Positions 27,843 through 36,399 of a DNA stretch of 64,000 bases are shown in pieces. How positions within the stretch are numbered: the first letter of the stretch is position 1; each line of letters begins with the position of its first letter. Position numbers and translations under genes: made by a program. This DNA is from Pseudomonas reinekei (GTDB lineage Bacteria; Pseudomonadota; Gammaproteobacteria; Pseudomonadales; Pseudomonadaceae). Location: the NCBI RefSeq assembly GCF_001945365.1, contig NZ_MSTQ01000006.1, positions 186,001-250,000 on the forward strand, read 5' to 3'. Below the pieces are notes generated by a model. It was not told the DNA's origin. It ran no database searches and saw nothing but the letters and a program-made list of their open reading frames with translations.

Positions 27843-28585
27843 TTACCCCCTACGGAAATCAGGCCCGGTACGGCGACTTTCTTCTCGACCATACGCATCA
27901 GCAACATCAGGCTCATGTTCAGGGTGAAGTAGATCAGCGTGGCCAGGGTGAAGGCTTCGAACAGGTTGGCAGAGAACTCGGCGGTCTGTTTGGTCTGCGC
28001 GAGCAATTCCATCAAACCGATCAGCGAGGCCACGGAGGTGTTCTTGAAGACGTTCAAAAATTCCGAGGTGAGCGGCGGAATGATGATCCGGTACGCCTGG
28101 GGCAGCAGCACGTTCCAGTAGATCTGCGGCAGCTTGAAACCCATGGCGCGGGCCGCGGATTCCTGGCCTTTTGGCAGGGCCTGGATACCGGTGCGCACCT
28201 GTTCGCAAACGCGGGCGGTGGTGAACAGGCCCAGACAGACGACGACGCTGAGGAAAGCCGAGGTCGTCGGGTTCAGGTCCTGTTTGTACCACTCTTGCAG
28301 GTCCGCCGGCAGCAGGTCGGGTACCAGGAAGTACCAGATGAACAGCTGAACCAGCAGCGGCACGTTACGGAAGAGTTCGACGTAGCAGGTGGCGATGCCC
28401 GATACGATGCGGTTCGGCACGGTACGCATGACGCCCAGGATCGAGCCCAGTGTCAGGGCGATGATCCAGGCCGCGATGGCGATACCGATGGTCCAGGCCA
28501 GACCGGACACGTACCAGTCGAGATAGGTCTCGCTGCCCACGCCGGTGGACTTGAAGAACACGCTCCAGTCCCAGTTGTAGTTCAT
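27839..28585 (-). CDS. aatQ: Glutamate/aspartate ABC transporter permease
   Basis: 248 residues, GltJ/HisQ type, with an EAA loop (EQVRTGIQALPKGQESAARAMG) and about five membrane segments. It starts MNYNWDWSVFFKSTGVG, the usual N-terminus of this permease group. It is separated from aatJ by 192 bp that carries a strong hairpin. Confidence 0.92.
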   Translation of the reverse strand: MNYNWDWSVFFKSTGVGSETYLDWYVSGLAWTIGIAIAAWIIALTLGSILGVMRTVPNRIVSGIATCYVELFRNVPLLVQLFIWYFLVPDLLPADLQEWYKQDLNPTTSAFLSVVVCLGLFTTARVCEQVRTGIQALPKGQESAARAMGFKLPQIYWNVLLPQAYRIIIPPLTSEFLNVFKNTSVASLIGLMELLAQTKQTAEFSANLFEAFTLATLIYFTLNMSLMLLMRMVEKKVAVPGLISVGGK

Positions 28586-28730
28586 TAGGGTCTCCCCTCA
28601 GATCGATCGATGTACAAGTACCCGCTTGGGGGAAGCTCCGTTCCCGCCCGACTTGGGAGTCAGGCACACGCGATCGGCTCGACAGCCACCGGTCCGAGTG
28701 TTTCCAAAAATGCCAGCAGGGAGTGACAAC

Positions 28731-28760
28731 CTCCTGAAAGGGCTGCGGCCCTCTCAGGAG
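28731..28760 (-). promoter_or_regulatory. Intra-operon hairpin between aatJ and aatQ
   Basis: Near-perfect 13-bp stem (arms 28731-28743 and 28748-28760, one G-T pair) with a 4-nt loop, 18 bp downstream of aatJ on the transcript. There is no U-run, so it is more likely an mRNA 3'-end stabiliser or partial terminator that keeps the binding protein in excess over the permease. The rest of 28586-28777 shows no gene. Confidence 0.6.
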
Positions 28761-28777
28761 ATAAGGTTAGTCAGAAA

Positions 28778-29692
28778 TCAGGACTTCTTGTCGTCAGCCG
28801 CTTTATCGGTCGGATTGGCGATCAGGGCCTTGAGCTCGTCGCTCATCGGGAAGTTCAGGTTCAGGCCTTTTGGCGGGATTGGCTGCATGAACCATTTTTC
28901 GTAGATCTTGTTGATCTCGCCCGATGCGTAGGTGGCCTTGATGGCGTCATCCACAGCCTTTTTGAACGGCGCGTCGCCTTTGCGCACCATGCAGCCGTAG
29001 ATTTCGTAGGACTGTGGAGTACCGGTTACGGCCCAGTCGCTGGCTTTCTTGGCTTTGGCGGCTTCACCGGCCAGCAGTGCGTCGTCCATCATGAAGGCCA
29101 CGGCACGGCCGGTTTCCAGCATCTGGAAGGACTCGCCATGGTCTTTGGCGGAGATGACGTTCATGCCCATTTGCTTGTCGGCGTTCATCGCCTTGATGAT
29201 GCGCTCGGACGTGGTGCCAGCGGTGGTCACGACGTTCTTGCCGGCCAGATCAGGGAAGTCCTTGTACTTGGAGTCTGCCTTGGACAGCAGGCGAGTACCG
29301 ATTTCGAAGATGCCGACGGAGAAGTCAACTTGCTGCTGACGCTCGACGTTGTTGGTGGTGGAACCGCACTCAAGGTCCACGGTGCCGTTCTGCACCAGCG
29401 GGATACGCGTCTGCGAGGTGACCAGGTTGTATTTGACCTGCAGGTTCGGCAGGTCCAGGTCTTTTTTCAGCGCTTCGACGACTTTCAGCTGGATGTCGTG
29501 GGAGTAGCCGACCGGTTTGCCGGAAGCGTCTGCGATATAGGAGAAAGGAATGGAAGCGTCACGATGCCCGAGGGTGATGACACCGGACTCTTTGATCTTC
29601 TTCAGGGTGCCGGTGAGTTCGGCGGCGAAAACTGGCGTGCTGATCAGAGCGGCAGCAATGGCTGCGCCCAGGATATGGGGAACGATGCGCAT
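28778..29692 (-). CDS. aatJ: Glutamate/aspartate-binding periplasmic protein
   Basis: 304 residues from ATG 29692, preceded by GAGGAAAA; the frame is open further but that would enter the promoter. The signal peptide is MRIVPHILGAAIAAALISTPVFA. The mature protein begins ELTGTLKKIKESGVITLGHRDASIPFSY, typical of the GltI/AatJ family-3 binding proteins. It ends in a lysine-rich tail. It captures glutamate/aspartate in the periplasm and delivers it to AatQM. It is the first gene of the transporter operon and lies ~105 bp from a sigma-54 promoter. Confidence 0.93.
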   Translation of the reverse strand: MRIVPHILGAAIAAALISTPVFAAELTGTLKKIKESGVITLGHRDASIPFSYIADASGKPVGYSHDIQLKVVEALKKDLDLPNLQVKYNLVTSQTRIPLVQNGTVDLECGSTTNNVERQQQVDFSVGIFEIGTRLLSKADSKYKDFPDLAGKNVVTTAGTTSERIIKAMNADKQMGMNVISAKDHGESFQMLETGRAVAFMMDDALLAGEAAKAKKASDWAVTGTPQSYEIYGCMVRKGDAPFKKAVDDAIKATYASGEINKIYEKWFMQPIPPKGLNLNFPMSDELKALIANPTDKAADDKKS

Positions 29693-29807
29693 CAAATTTT
29701 CCTCGACATTGTTTTTTTTATGGAGCCAGTTGATCGGCCCTTTTTGTGCTGCAAATGCCAGAGCGCTACTGAGAGTGCACGCTAAGGACATCCGTCGAAG
29801 AAGTGTA

Positions 29808-29824
29808 GAGCATGACTCGTGCCA
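29808..29824 (-). promoter_or_regulatory. Sigma-54 (-24/-12) promoter of aatJ
   Basis: On the minus strand the sequence is CTGGCACGAGTCATGCT. It fits YTGGCACG-N4-TTGCW with one mismatch (ATGC for TTGC) and keeps the invariant GG and GC ten bases apart. Transcription would start near 29797, giving a leader of ~105 nt. A sigma-54 promoter is what an AauR-controlled gene requires. Confidence 0.75.
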
Positions 29825-29900
29825 GACCAGTGCGTATTGGTTAATACATTGATTTATAAGGAAATTAAATTTTTATTGGGTGGATATTGAGGTCTGAAAA

Positions 29901-29945
29901 TCCGGTTATCCGAACCGACCCGCAGGTCGCGTTCGGAAAACCGAA
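29901..29945. promoter_or_regulatory. Two AauR-like binding boxes upstream of aatJ
   Basis: Box 1 is TTCGGAAAACCGAA (29932-29945), a perfect match to TTCGG-N4-CCGAA, which I recall as the motif reported for Aau-responsive genes in P. putida. Box 2 is TCCGGTTATCCGAA (29901-29914), one mismatch. The centres are 31 bp apart, three helical turns, and about 85-130 bp upstream of the -24 element, a classical enhancer arrangement. Box 1 lies 25 bp from the opgD stop. Confidence 0.7.
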
Positions 29946-29969
29946 TGGTGGCAGGGTGCTACCTGCGGA

Positions 29970-31595
29970 TCACGGGTATTTGCGCTTGTCCGGCGCGGGT
30001 GGGAAGTACTGGTACAACCAGGTTTCACTCAGCGTGCGGTCGTTGGTACGGATGAACAGGCGCAGTTCGACGGGTGCGACGCTGTCATTGGTCGGGTACC
30101 AGTCGAACAGGATGCGATAGCCCTTGATGTCATCGAGCTTGAGCACGCTGAAATCCTTGACCTCGCCGTTTGAACACGTGACCACCGGCTCGATACCCGT
30201 GCCTTCCGGCAAGCGGTCCAATCCGCCACCGGTGAAGTCCACGGCAAAGCGCCGTGCCCAGACGGGTGGGTAATGCTCGCCCGGCGCCCAGCCTTCGGTG
30301 AAGCCGCCCATGCCCGAACGGGTCGCGTTGACCCGCGCCAACGGCGTGCCCACGGGTGGCAACGCGCTCCAGTAGAGCTTGTAGCCGTAGTTCAGCGAGT
30401 CGCCTGCAGCCACCGGTTTCTTCGGGGTCCAGAAGGCAACGATGTTGTCCATGGTTTCGCCGGTGGTAGGGATTTCCAGCAGATCGATCGAGCCTTCGCC
30501 CCACGCCGTGGTCGGTTCGACCCACAGGCTCGGGCGGCGGCTGTACCAGTCGACGGTGTCTTGATAACTGGCGAATTCGTGATCGGTCTGCACCAGGCCG
30601 AAGCCTTTAGGGTCGGTGTCGGCGAAGGCGTTGAATTGCAGGGTGGCCGGGTTGTTCAACGGGCGGCAGATCCACTCGCCGTTGCCGCGCCACATCGCCA
30701 GGCGATCGGAGTCGTGGATTTGCGGGTGGATGGTGTCGCACATCCGGCGCTCGTGGGTGCCGCAGCTGAACATGCTGGTCATCGGCGCGATGCCCAGTTG
30801 ATCGATGGCGGTGCGAGCATTCACGTGGGCGTCGACTTCCATCACCACGCGCTCGGCCTGGCAGTCGATGTCGAAACGGTAGGCGCCTGTGGCACTCGGC
30901 GAGTCGAGCAGGGCGTAGACCACGAAGCGGGTGCTGTCCTTGTTCGGTGTCTCGAACCAGAACTTGGTGAAGTCGGGAAATTCTTCACGCTTCTTGGCGT
31001 AGGTGTCGATCGCCAGGCCACGGGCCGACAGGCCGTACTGGCCGGTGGCGTCCACCGCACGGAAGTAGCTGGCGCCAAGGAAGGACACCACGTCGTGCTT
31101 GTCCAGTTCCGGCGCCTTGAACAGCTTGAAGCCGGAGAAGCCCAGGTCGCCAGTCAGCTGCTTGGTGTCGACCGTGGTGTTTTCGTAGTTGAACAGCGAT
31201 GGGCGGAAATGCACTTCGCGCGCCATGCGGGTTTTCGGATCGACGCTGTACATGCGCACCGGCTGCTTGAAGCCCATGCCGACATGGAAGAACTGCACGT
31301 CGAGCTGACCCTTGTTGTCTTTCCACAACGAATGCTCAGCGTCGTAGCGGATCGCATTGAAGCTCTGCGGGGTCATGGTTGCCAGGGTCGGCGGCAGCAC
31401 CTGTTTGGTGTCCTGATAGGGCTTGTTGGCCAACTGTTTGGCCTGCATTTTCAGCGACTCGAAATCGAAGGCCCTGGCCTCACCGTCTGCCGTCTCAGGT
31501 GTCGCCCAGGCACGGGCGGCCAGCAGGCCGGTGGCGGACAAACCGGTGTAGGCCGCGATGGCCATGGAGGCTTTGAGCAAATTCCTGCGGTGCAT
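29970..31595 (-). CDS. opgD: Periplasmic glucan biosynthesis protein D
   Basis: 541 residues from ATG 31595. The N-terminus [18 protein letters not shown] carries a twin-arginine (Tat) signal, usual for OpgD. The mature domain matches OpgG/OpgD ([47 protein letters not shown]). OpgD shapes the backbone of osmoregulated periplasmic glucans; recent work on the family describes glucan-hydrolase activity. No opgGH genes are near. The upstream 90 nt of open frame lack family similarity and were excluded. Confidence 0.92.
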   Translation of the reverse strand: MHRRNLLKASMAIAAYTGLSATGLLAARAWATPETADGEARAFDFESLKMQAKQLANKPYQDTKQVLPPTLATMTPQSFNAIRYDAEHSLWKDNKGQLDVQFFHVGMGFKQPVRMYSVDPKTRMAREVHFRPSLFNYENTTVDTKQLTGDLGFSGFKLFKAPELDKHDVVSFLGASYFRAVDATGQYGLSARGLAIDTYAKKREEFPDFTKFWFETPNKDSTRFVVYALLDSPSATGAYRFDIDCQAERVVMEVDAHVNARTAIDQLGIAPMTSMFSCGTHERRMCDTIHPQIHDSDRLAMWRGNGEWICRPLNNPATLQFNAFADTDPKGFGLVQTDHEFASYQDTVDWYSRRPSLWVEPTTAWGEGSIDLLEIPTTGETMDNIVAFWTPKKPVAAGDSLNYGYKLYWSALPPVGTPLARVNATRSGMGGFTEGWAPGEHYPPVWARRFAVDFTGGGLDRLPEGTGIEPVVTCSNGEVKDFSVLKLDDIKGYRILFDWYPTNDSVAPVELRLFIRTNDRTLSETWLYQYFPPAPDKRKYP

Positions 31596-32010
31596 AAATA
31601 CAACCTGTCGTGAACAATCCCGCGCCGTTCCTGGCACGTGCTGGATCAGAAATATCGGTTCGGACATGCCTTCGGCCAAACGCAACGGACTTTTAAACAG
31701 ATGCCCGCTAGCTTAAACGGTTCGATAGCCGAGCAAAATTGCTTGATGGCACCCCGCTAGTTCGGCAATGAAACAAGACATGTCGGGAAACAATTCCGAC
31801 AGGGCTTTCTGATTTACAGGGCATTTCTGCTTTTTTCGACTAATTACTCTAAAAACCGCTTTTCAGCGCCCGGATTATTTCTATTCTGTGCACATGACCG
31901 GTTTATGCCCTTCGGGCCGGTGCGATTCAGTTGGCACGTGGCGCTGCTGAAAAAGGGTGAGGGCGATGCGGTTTTTGAAGGTTTCTTTGACGTAGAGAAG
32001 GACATCGTCC
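31596..32010. other. Intergenic region with a dyad, between opgD and a small + strand gene
   Basis: About 415 bp, locally AT-rich. The clearest structure is an inverted repeat TGTCGG (31781-31786) / CCGACA (31796-31801) around a 9-bp centre, suitable as an operator or weak hairpin. It must contain the opgD promoter (minus) and probably that of the small gene at 32011. TTGGCACGTGGCGCTGCT near 31928 looks like sigma-54 but has GG and GC eleven instead of ten bases apart, so it was not called. Confidence 0.4.
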
Positions 32011-32196
32011 ATGTCGAAAGTACAAGGCATCACCGAGATACTGGGAATCTTTCCGTGCCTGGCCAGTGGGCGGCGAAGACGTCGATTGAATTCCGAAGAG
32101 ATGAAGCTGGTGGAGCGCTATCGGGAACTGTCGGAGAGCGACCGTATTGCGATGAGGTATCTGGTGGATGCGATGAGGAGTGTTTCGCGGTTTTGA
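32011..32196 (+). CDS. Small conserved-looking hypothetical protein, 61 aa
   Basis: MSKVQGITEILGIFPCLASG is followed by a run of five arginines, then LNSEEMKLVERYRELSESDR and a helix ending VDAMRSVSRF. The second half resembles the tail of XRE/phage-repressor-like regulators (E-L-x-xYR-x-L-s-x-x-dR) without the HTH. AGAAGGA at 31995-32001 gives a good ribosome site. It could be a small regulator fragment or a genuine small protein. It is convergent with the ParDE-like pair. Confidence 0.5.
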   Translation: MSKVQGITEILGIFPCLASGRRRRRLNSEEMKLVERYRELSESDRIAMRYLVDAMRSVSRF

Positions 32197-32244
32197 AGAG
32201 GGCGGGTATCCAGTCGCGGCAAGGTCGTCGCGGCTGAGTGCTTT

Positions 32245-32535
32245 CTACCAGTCTTGCGAGCGCTCCATTCGCTGATGGAGCACTCGTAAAACTTGTATTG
32301 TTCCTTGAGAAAATCGGTAAGGGGCAATGAACGGATAACGATCAAGAACCAGCTCTCGTACATCCGGCATGACGGAAGGTCTGCCTGAGCCAGGAAACAC
32401 TTCCAGCTGTTTGAAGGACTGCAAAATCGTCGAGATGATCTTCATGGCGGCGTCTGCGACTGCAGTCTCTCGGGAGTGTTCGTGGATATTGTCGAGGTCG
32501 CTTTCCGCTTTTTCAGTCAGTACTACGTTCGGCAC
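32245..32535 (-). CDS. parE: ParE/RelE-family toxin
   Basis: 96 residues, MPNVVLTEKAESDLDNIHEHSRE, then KQLEVFPGSGRP and RELVLDRYPFIAPYRF, a standard ParE/RelE layout. Family members poison gyrase (ParE) or cleave mRNA (RelE); the helical N-terminus favours ParE. It overlaps the antitoxin gene by 23 nt, the normal arrangement of a type II toxin-antitoxin operon. Confidence 0.85.
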   Translation of the reverse strand: MPNVVLTEKAESDLDNIHEHSRETAVADAAMKIISTILQSFKQLEVFPGSGRPSVMPDVRELVLDRYPFIAPYRFSQGTIQVLRVLHQRMERSQDW

Positions 32536-32755
32536 GTTTTTCCCACTTGGCCTTCACGGCATCCAGATCGGTGAGTTTTCCAGCATCCGCATCAGCTATA
32601 CCCTCGCTGATGGCTTGTAGATGCCAGGACTCGGCTTCCACGTATCGAACCAGTGCACGCTTGAGATGATATTGACGGTCGCGATCGGTCGCGGCCGCCA
32701 GTTGGTCCAATTGTTGAGCCAGAAGCTCTTCGACGCGAAAAGATAAAACGGAAAT
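32513..32755 (-). CDS. parD: CopG/ParD-like antitoxin with ATT in the start position
   Basis: 80 residues if started at ATT 32755: ISVLSFRVEELLAQQLDQLAAATDRDRQ, a ribbon-helix-helix DNA-binding N-terminus, then RYVEAESWHLQAISEGIADADAG and a toxin-binding tail. Homologues I know begin MSVLSFRV, so the residue aligned with Met is coded by ATT. No ATG, GTG or TTG exists in this frame for over 55 codons upstream, and no clear Shine-Dalgarno precedes it. Either a rare ATT start is used, or the start was lost when the upstream sequence was replaced. It should neutralise the ParE toxin and repress the operon. Confidence 0.65.
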   Translation of the reverse strand: MSVLSFRVEELLAQQLDQLAAATDRDRQYHLKRALVRYVEAESWHLQAISEGIADADAGKLTDLDAVKAKWEKRAERSTD

Positions 32756-33060
32756 GTTGCGAGTGATTGCTTTGTAAGGGAAATGTCCGCTGACGTTGGG
32801 CTTGGTTGTCTTGCATGAAGGCGCGGAGGAAGCGGTTGTGGCGGGTGAAGACGGTAGGATCGAAATAGGGAAGAGATGAGCTTTGAGGATGCATTGGCAT
32901 GGCGTTTTTTCCGTTTTGGCTTGGAAAGTCGCCACCACGGAGTGAAGCCTATCGGTCAGGCGCTCGCGGCGCCAAGTCTGCTTTCCAAGCATCCCCAGCA
33001 GGCTGGCTCCCACAGGGAAAAGCATTCCAGACTGTAGGAGCCGGCTTGCTGGCGATGCTT
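32756..33060. repeat. Gene-free region: probable dispersed repeat plus REP pair
   Basis: No protein gene is supported. 32760-32960 is open in two minus frames (one begins MPMHPQSSSLPYFDPTVF at 32900); I have the impression that such translations recur in fluorescens-group genomes, which would make it a dispersed repeat, but this is unverified. 32990-33058 is a REP pair: GCATCCCCAGCAGGCTGGCTCCCAC faces GTAGGAGCCGGCTTGCTGGCGATGC in inverted orientation, downstream of the aldehyde dehydrogenase. Confidence 0.5.
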
Positions 33061-34485
33061 TTAATGTTTGAACATCACATGCCGCACCACGGTGTAGTCC
33101 TCCAGCCCGTACATCGACATGTCCTTGCCATAACCGGACAATTTCTGACCGCCGTGCGGCATTTCGCTGACGAGCATGAAGTGCGTGTTGACCCAGGTAC
33201 AGCCGTACTGCAAGCGCGCCGACAGGCGATGAGCGCGGCCGACGTCGGCGGTCCATACGGACGAGGCGAGGCCGTAGTCCGAATCGTTGGCCCAGCCCAA
33301 TACCTGCGCTTCATCAGTAAATTTGGTCACCGACACCACCGGTCCGAACACCTCGCGACGGACAATTTCGTCATCCTGCTGCGCGTCGGCCAACACCGTT
33401 GGCTCAAAGAAGAAACCATTGCCCTCGACCGACTTGCCGCCGGTGATCAAGCGAATGTGCGACTGCGCCACGGCGCGTTCGACGAAACCGGCGACGCGGT
33501 CGCGGTGTTGTGCGGTGATCAGTGGGCCAAGCTCGGTGGCCGGATCATCCTGCAAACCGTACTTGATGCTGCTGACCGCCGCGCCCAGTTTCTCGACGAA
33601 CTTGTCGTAGATGCCTTCCTGCGCATAGATGCGGCAGGCGGCGGTGCAATCCTGGCCAGCGTTGTAGAAGCCGAAGGTGCGGATGCCTTCGACGGCGGCG
33701 TCGATGTCGGCGTCGTCGAAGATGATCACCGGGGCCTTGCCGCCCAGCTCCATGTGCATGCGTTTGACGGTGTCGGCGGTGCTGGAAATGATGTTCGAAC
33801 CGGTGGCGATCGAGCCAGTCAGCGACACCATGCGCACTTTCGGGTGAGTGACCAGTGGGCTGCCGACCGTAGGGCCACGACCGAACACCAGGTTGAGCAC
33901 GCCGGCCGGGAAGATTTCCGACGCCAGTTGCGCCAGGCGCAAGGCGGTCAGCGGGGTTTGTTCCGACGGCTTGAGCACCACGGTGTTGCCAGCGGCGAGG
34001 GCCGGGGCGATTTTCCAGGCGACCATCATCAGCGGGTAGTTCCACGGTGCGATGGACGCGATCACGCCCACCGGGTCGCGACGGATCATCGAGGTGTGGC
34101 CGGGCAGGTATTCGCCGCCGGCCGAACCGCTCATGCAACGGCTGGCTCCGGCGAAGAAACGGAACACGTCGGCAATCGCCGGGATCTCGTCGTTCAGCGC
34201 GGCGCTGTAAGGTTTCCCGCAGTTGTCCGATTCCAGTTTGGCCAGTTCCTCGCCGTGAGCCTCGATCGCGTCGGCGAGTTTAAGCAGCAACAGCGAGCGG
34301 TCTTTCGGCGGGGTCTGCGACCAACTGTCGAACGCGGCGTCGGCGGCGCGCACGGCGGCATCGACCTGGGCTTCACTGGCCTCGTTGATTTCCACCAGCA
34401 CACGGCCCAGCGCCGGGTTGAAAACGGGTTGGGCGGGGCCTTCGCCGTTGATGAGCTGGCCGTTGATCAAGAGTTGGGTTTGCAT
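33061..34485 (-). CDS. patD: Gamma-aminobutyraldehyde dehydrogenase (copy 1)
   Basis: 474 residues from ATG 34485 (Shine-Dalgarno GAGGA). NAD-dependent aldehyde dehydrogenase: the motif MELGGKAP carries the general-base Glu, and [13 protein letters not shown] the catalytic Cys. [11 protein letters not shown] and [13 protein letters not shown] bind cofactor. The C-terminus [15 protein letters not shown] matches PatD/YdcW, which converts 4-aminobutanal to GABA in putrescine breakdown. Last gene of the minus-strand operon; a REP pair (34538-34625) separates it from the permease genes. Confidence 0.87.
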   Translation of the reverse strand: MQTQLLINGQLINGEGPAQPVFNPALGRVLVEINEASEAQVDAAVRAADAAFDSWSQTPPKDRSLLLLKLADAIEAHGEELAKLESDNCGKPYSAALNDEIPAIADVFRFFAGASRCMSGSAGGEYLPGHTSMIRRDPVGVIASIAPWNYPLMMVAWKIAPALAAGNTVVLKPSEQTPLTALRLAQLASEIFPAGVLNLVFGRGPTVGSPLVTHPKVRMVSLTGSIATGSNIISSTADTVKRMHMELGGKAPVIIFDDADIDAAVEGIRTFGFYNAGQDCTAACRIYAQEGIYDKFVEKLGAAVSSIKYGLQDDPATELGPLITAQHRDRVAGFVERAVAQSHIRLITGGKSVEGNGFFFEPTVLADAQQDDEIVRREVFGPVVSVTKFTDEAQVLGWANDSDYGLASSVWTADVGRAHRLSARLQYGCTWVNTHFMLVSEMPHGGQKLSGYGKDMSMYGLEDYTVVRHVMFKH

Positions 34486-34537
34486 GGTTTTGTCCTCACT
34501 AACACTTTTGTTTTTTTGCCGAAACCGGATCAAAACT

Positions 34538-34625
34538 GTGGGAGCGAGCCTGCTTGCGAAAGCGCTGTATCCGTCGGCATCAATGCTGGATGTGACGGCC
34601 TCTTCGCGAGCAGGCTCGCTCCCAC
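34538..34625. repeat. REP pair, GTGGGAGCGAGCCTGCTYGCGAA family
   Basis: GTGGGAGCGAGCCTGCTTGCGAA (34538) faces TTCGCGAGCAGGCTCGCTCCCAC (ending 34625) across about 40 bp. Same family as 59602-59688. It separates the permease genes from patD copy 1. Confidence 0.85.
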
Positions 34626-34651
34626 AGGGGGGCGTGATGTTTGTCAGTTAT

Positions 34652-35461
34652 TTATTTGCCACCGCTACCCGCCACGCTCTCACCACCCCGGGTCAGGTAA
34701 TAAGCTCCGAGGATCGGCAGCATGGTCACCATCATCACCAGCATGGCGACGACGTTGGTCACCGGCACGTCCCGTGGGCGGCTGAGCTGGTTGAGCAGCC
34801 ACAGCGGCAGGGTGCGTTCATGGCCTGCGGTAAAGGTGGTAACGATGATTTCGTCGAACGACAGCGCGAACGCCAACATGCCGCCAGCCAGCAACGCCGA
34901 GCCGAGGTTCGGCAGGACGATGTAGCGGAAGGTCTGCCAGCCATCGGCGCCGAGGTCCATCGAGGCTTCGATCAGACTGTGCGAGGTGCGGCGCAAACGG
35001 GCGATGACGTTGTTGTAGACGATCACCACACAGAAGGTCGCGTGGCCGACGATGATGGTGAACATCCCCGGCTCGATGCCCAGTGTCTTGAAGGTCGCCA
35101 GCAGCGCGATCCCGGTGATGATCCCCGGCAGCGCGATCGGCAGGATCAGCATCAGCGAGATGCCCTGCTTGCCGAAGAAATCCCGGCGATAAAGCGCCGC
35201 CGACGCCAGCGTGCCGAGCACCATGGCAATCAGTGTCGCAATCGCAGCGATCTGCAACGACAGCTTGATCGCCTCCAGTACGTCGGGCCGAGAGAACGCG
35301 ACACCGATCCACTTCAGGGTGAAGCCCTTGGGCGGAAAGCTGAACGCCGCGTCTTCGGTGTTGAAGGCGTACAGGAAGATGATCAGGATCGGGAAGTGCA
35401 GAAACACCAATCCGCCCCAGGCCGCGATTTTCAGGCCTACAGAAGCTTTCTCAGAGTGCAT
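34652..35461 (-). CDS. Polyamine-type ABC transporter permease (PotC/YdcV-like)
   Basis: 269 residues with six membrane segments and the EAA-type loop ([22 protein letters not shown]). It begins [25 protein letters not shown]. It overlaps the preceding permease gene by 11 nt and forms the channel with it. Second permease of a spermidine/putrescine-type importer. Confidence 0.88.
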   Translation of the reverse strand: MHSEKASVGLKIAAWGGLVFLHFPILIIFLYAFNTEDAAFSFPPKGFTLKWIGVAFSRPDVLEAIKLSLQIAAIATLIAMVLGTLASAALYRRDFFGKQGISLMLILPIALPGIITGIALLATFKTLGIEPGMFTIIVGHATFCVVIVYNNVIARLRRTSHSLIEASMDLGADGWQTFRYIVLPNLGSALLAGGMLAFALSFDEIIVTTFTAGHERTLPLWLLNQLSRPRDVPVTNVVAMLVMMVTMLPILGAYYLTRGGESVAGSGGK

Positions 35462-36398
35462 CGAAGGCCCCCAGTCGTTTGACGATGGTCAGGTAAATGG
35501 CGATCAACACGATTGGCACCAGGGTGAACGCAGCCGCCATCGGCATGTTGCCGATCGCACCTTGTTGGGCATAAACCATGCTGCCGACGAAGTAGCCCGG
35601 CGGGCCGACCAGTTGCGGCACGATGAAGTCGCCCAGGGTCAGCGAGAACGTGAAGATCGACCCGGCGGCAATGCCCGGAATCGACAGCGGCAGAATCACT
35701 TGCATGAACGTCTGGCGCGGCTTGGCGCCGAGGTCGGCAGACGCTTGCAGCAGCGATGGCGGCAGGCGTTCCAGCGAAGCCTGGATCGGCAGGATCATGA
35801 ACGGCAGCCAGATGTAGACGAACACCATGAAACGCCCCAGGTGCGAGGTCGACAAGGTGCTGCCGCCCACGCCCGGAATGCCCAGCACGAACTGCAACAC
35901 CGGCTCCAGCCCCAAATGCTGCACGAACCACTGCGCTACGCCGCCCTTGGCCAACAGCAAGGTCCAGGCGTAGGCCTTGACGATGTAACTGGCCCACATC
36001 GGCATCATCACTGCAATGTAGAAAAACGCCTTGGTTTTACCGGTGGTGTAGCGCGCCATGTAGTAGGCAATCGGGAACGCGACGATGGCGCTGGCGATGG
36101 ACACGACGATGGCCATGCTCAGGGTGCGCAGGATGATGTCGAAGTTCGAGGGCTGGAACAGCGCGGCGAAGTTGGCCAGGGTCAGGTCGGGGGTGACCGC
36201 CATGGTGAAGTCGTCGAAGGTGTAGAAACCTTGCCACAACAAGGTCAGCAACGAACCCAGATAGATCGCGCCAAACCACAGCAATGGCGGCACCAGGAGC
36301 ATCGACAGGTACAGGTTTGGCCGGCGGTACAGCAGGTTGGAAAACCTGCGCAACGGCGAGCCGCCTGCCGAGGTGTGAGAAATGGCCAAGGTGCTCAT
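35451..36398 (-). CDS. Polyamine-type ABC transporter permease (PotB/YdcU-like)
   Basis: 315 residues from ATG 36398, one base after the ATPase stop (36400-36402). Six membrane segments, with the EAA-type loop [22 protein letters not shown]. The N-terminal [21 protein letters not shown] is typical of PotB-like permeases. An alternative ATG lies six codons upstream, inside the ATPase gene. Confidence 0.88.
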   Translation of the reverse strand: MSTLAISHTSAGGSPLRRFSNLLYRRPNLYLSMLLVPPLLWFGAIYLGSLLTLLWQGFYTFDDFTMAVTPDLTLANFAALFQPSNFDIILRTLSMAIVVSIASAIVAFPIAYYMARYTTGKTKAFFYIAVMMPMWASYIVKAYAWTLLLAKGGVAQWFVQHLGLEPVLQFVLGIPGVGGSTLSTSHLGRFMVFVYIWLPFMILPIQASLERLPPSLLQASADLGAKPRQTFMQVILPLSIPGIAAGSIFTFSLTLGDFIVPQLVGPPGYFVGSMVYAQQGAIGNMPMAAAFTLVPIVLIAIYLTIVKRLGAFDAL

Positions 36399-36399
36399 C

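Noticed and set aside
31926..31945. Sigma-54-like TTGGCACGTGGCGCTGCT upstream of the small gene at 32011
   Set aside because: The GG and GC elements are eleven, not ten, bases apart, which abolishes sigma-54 recognition.
32513..33256. A 247-residue protein covering the antitoxin and the sequence upstream
   Set aside because: Only the last 80 residues show protein-family character; the earlier part translates a REP pair and a gene-free stretch.
32899..34785. 628-codon plus-strand frame opposite patD copy 1
   Set aside because: Reads through REP elements and the complement of an aldehyde dehydrogenase, so it is a shadow.
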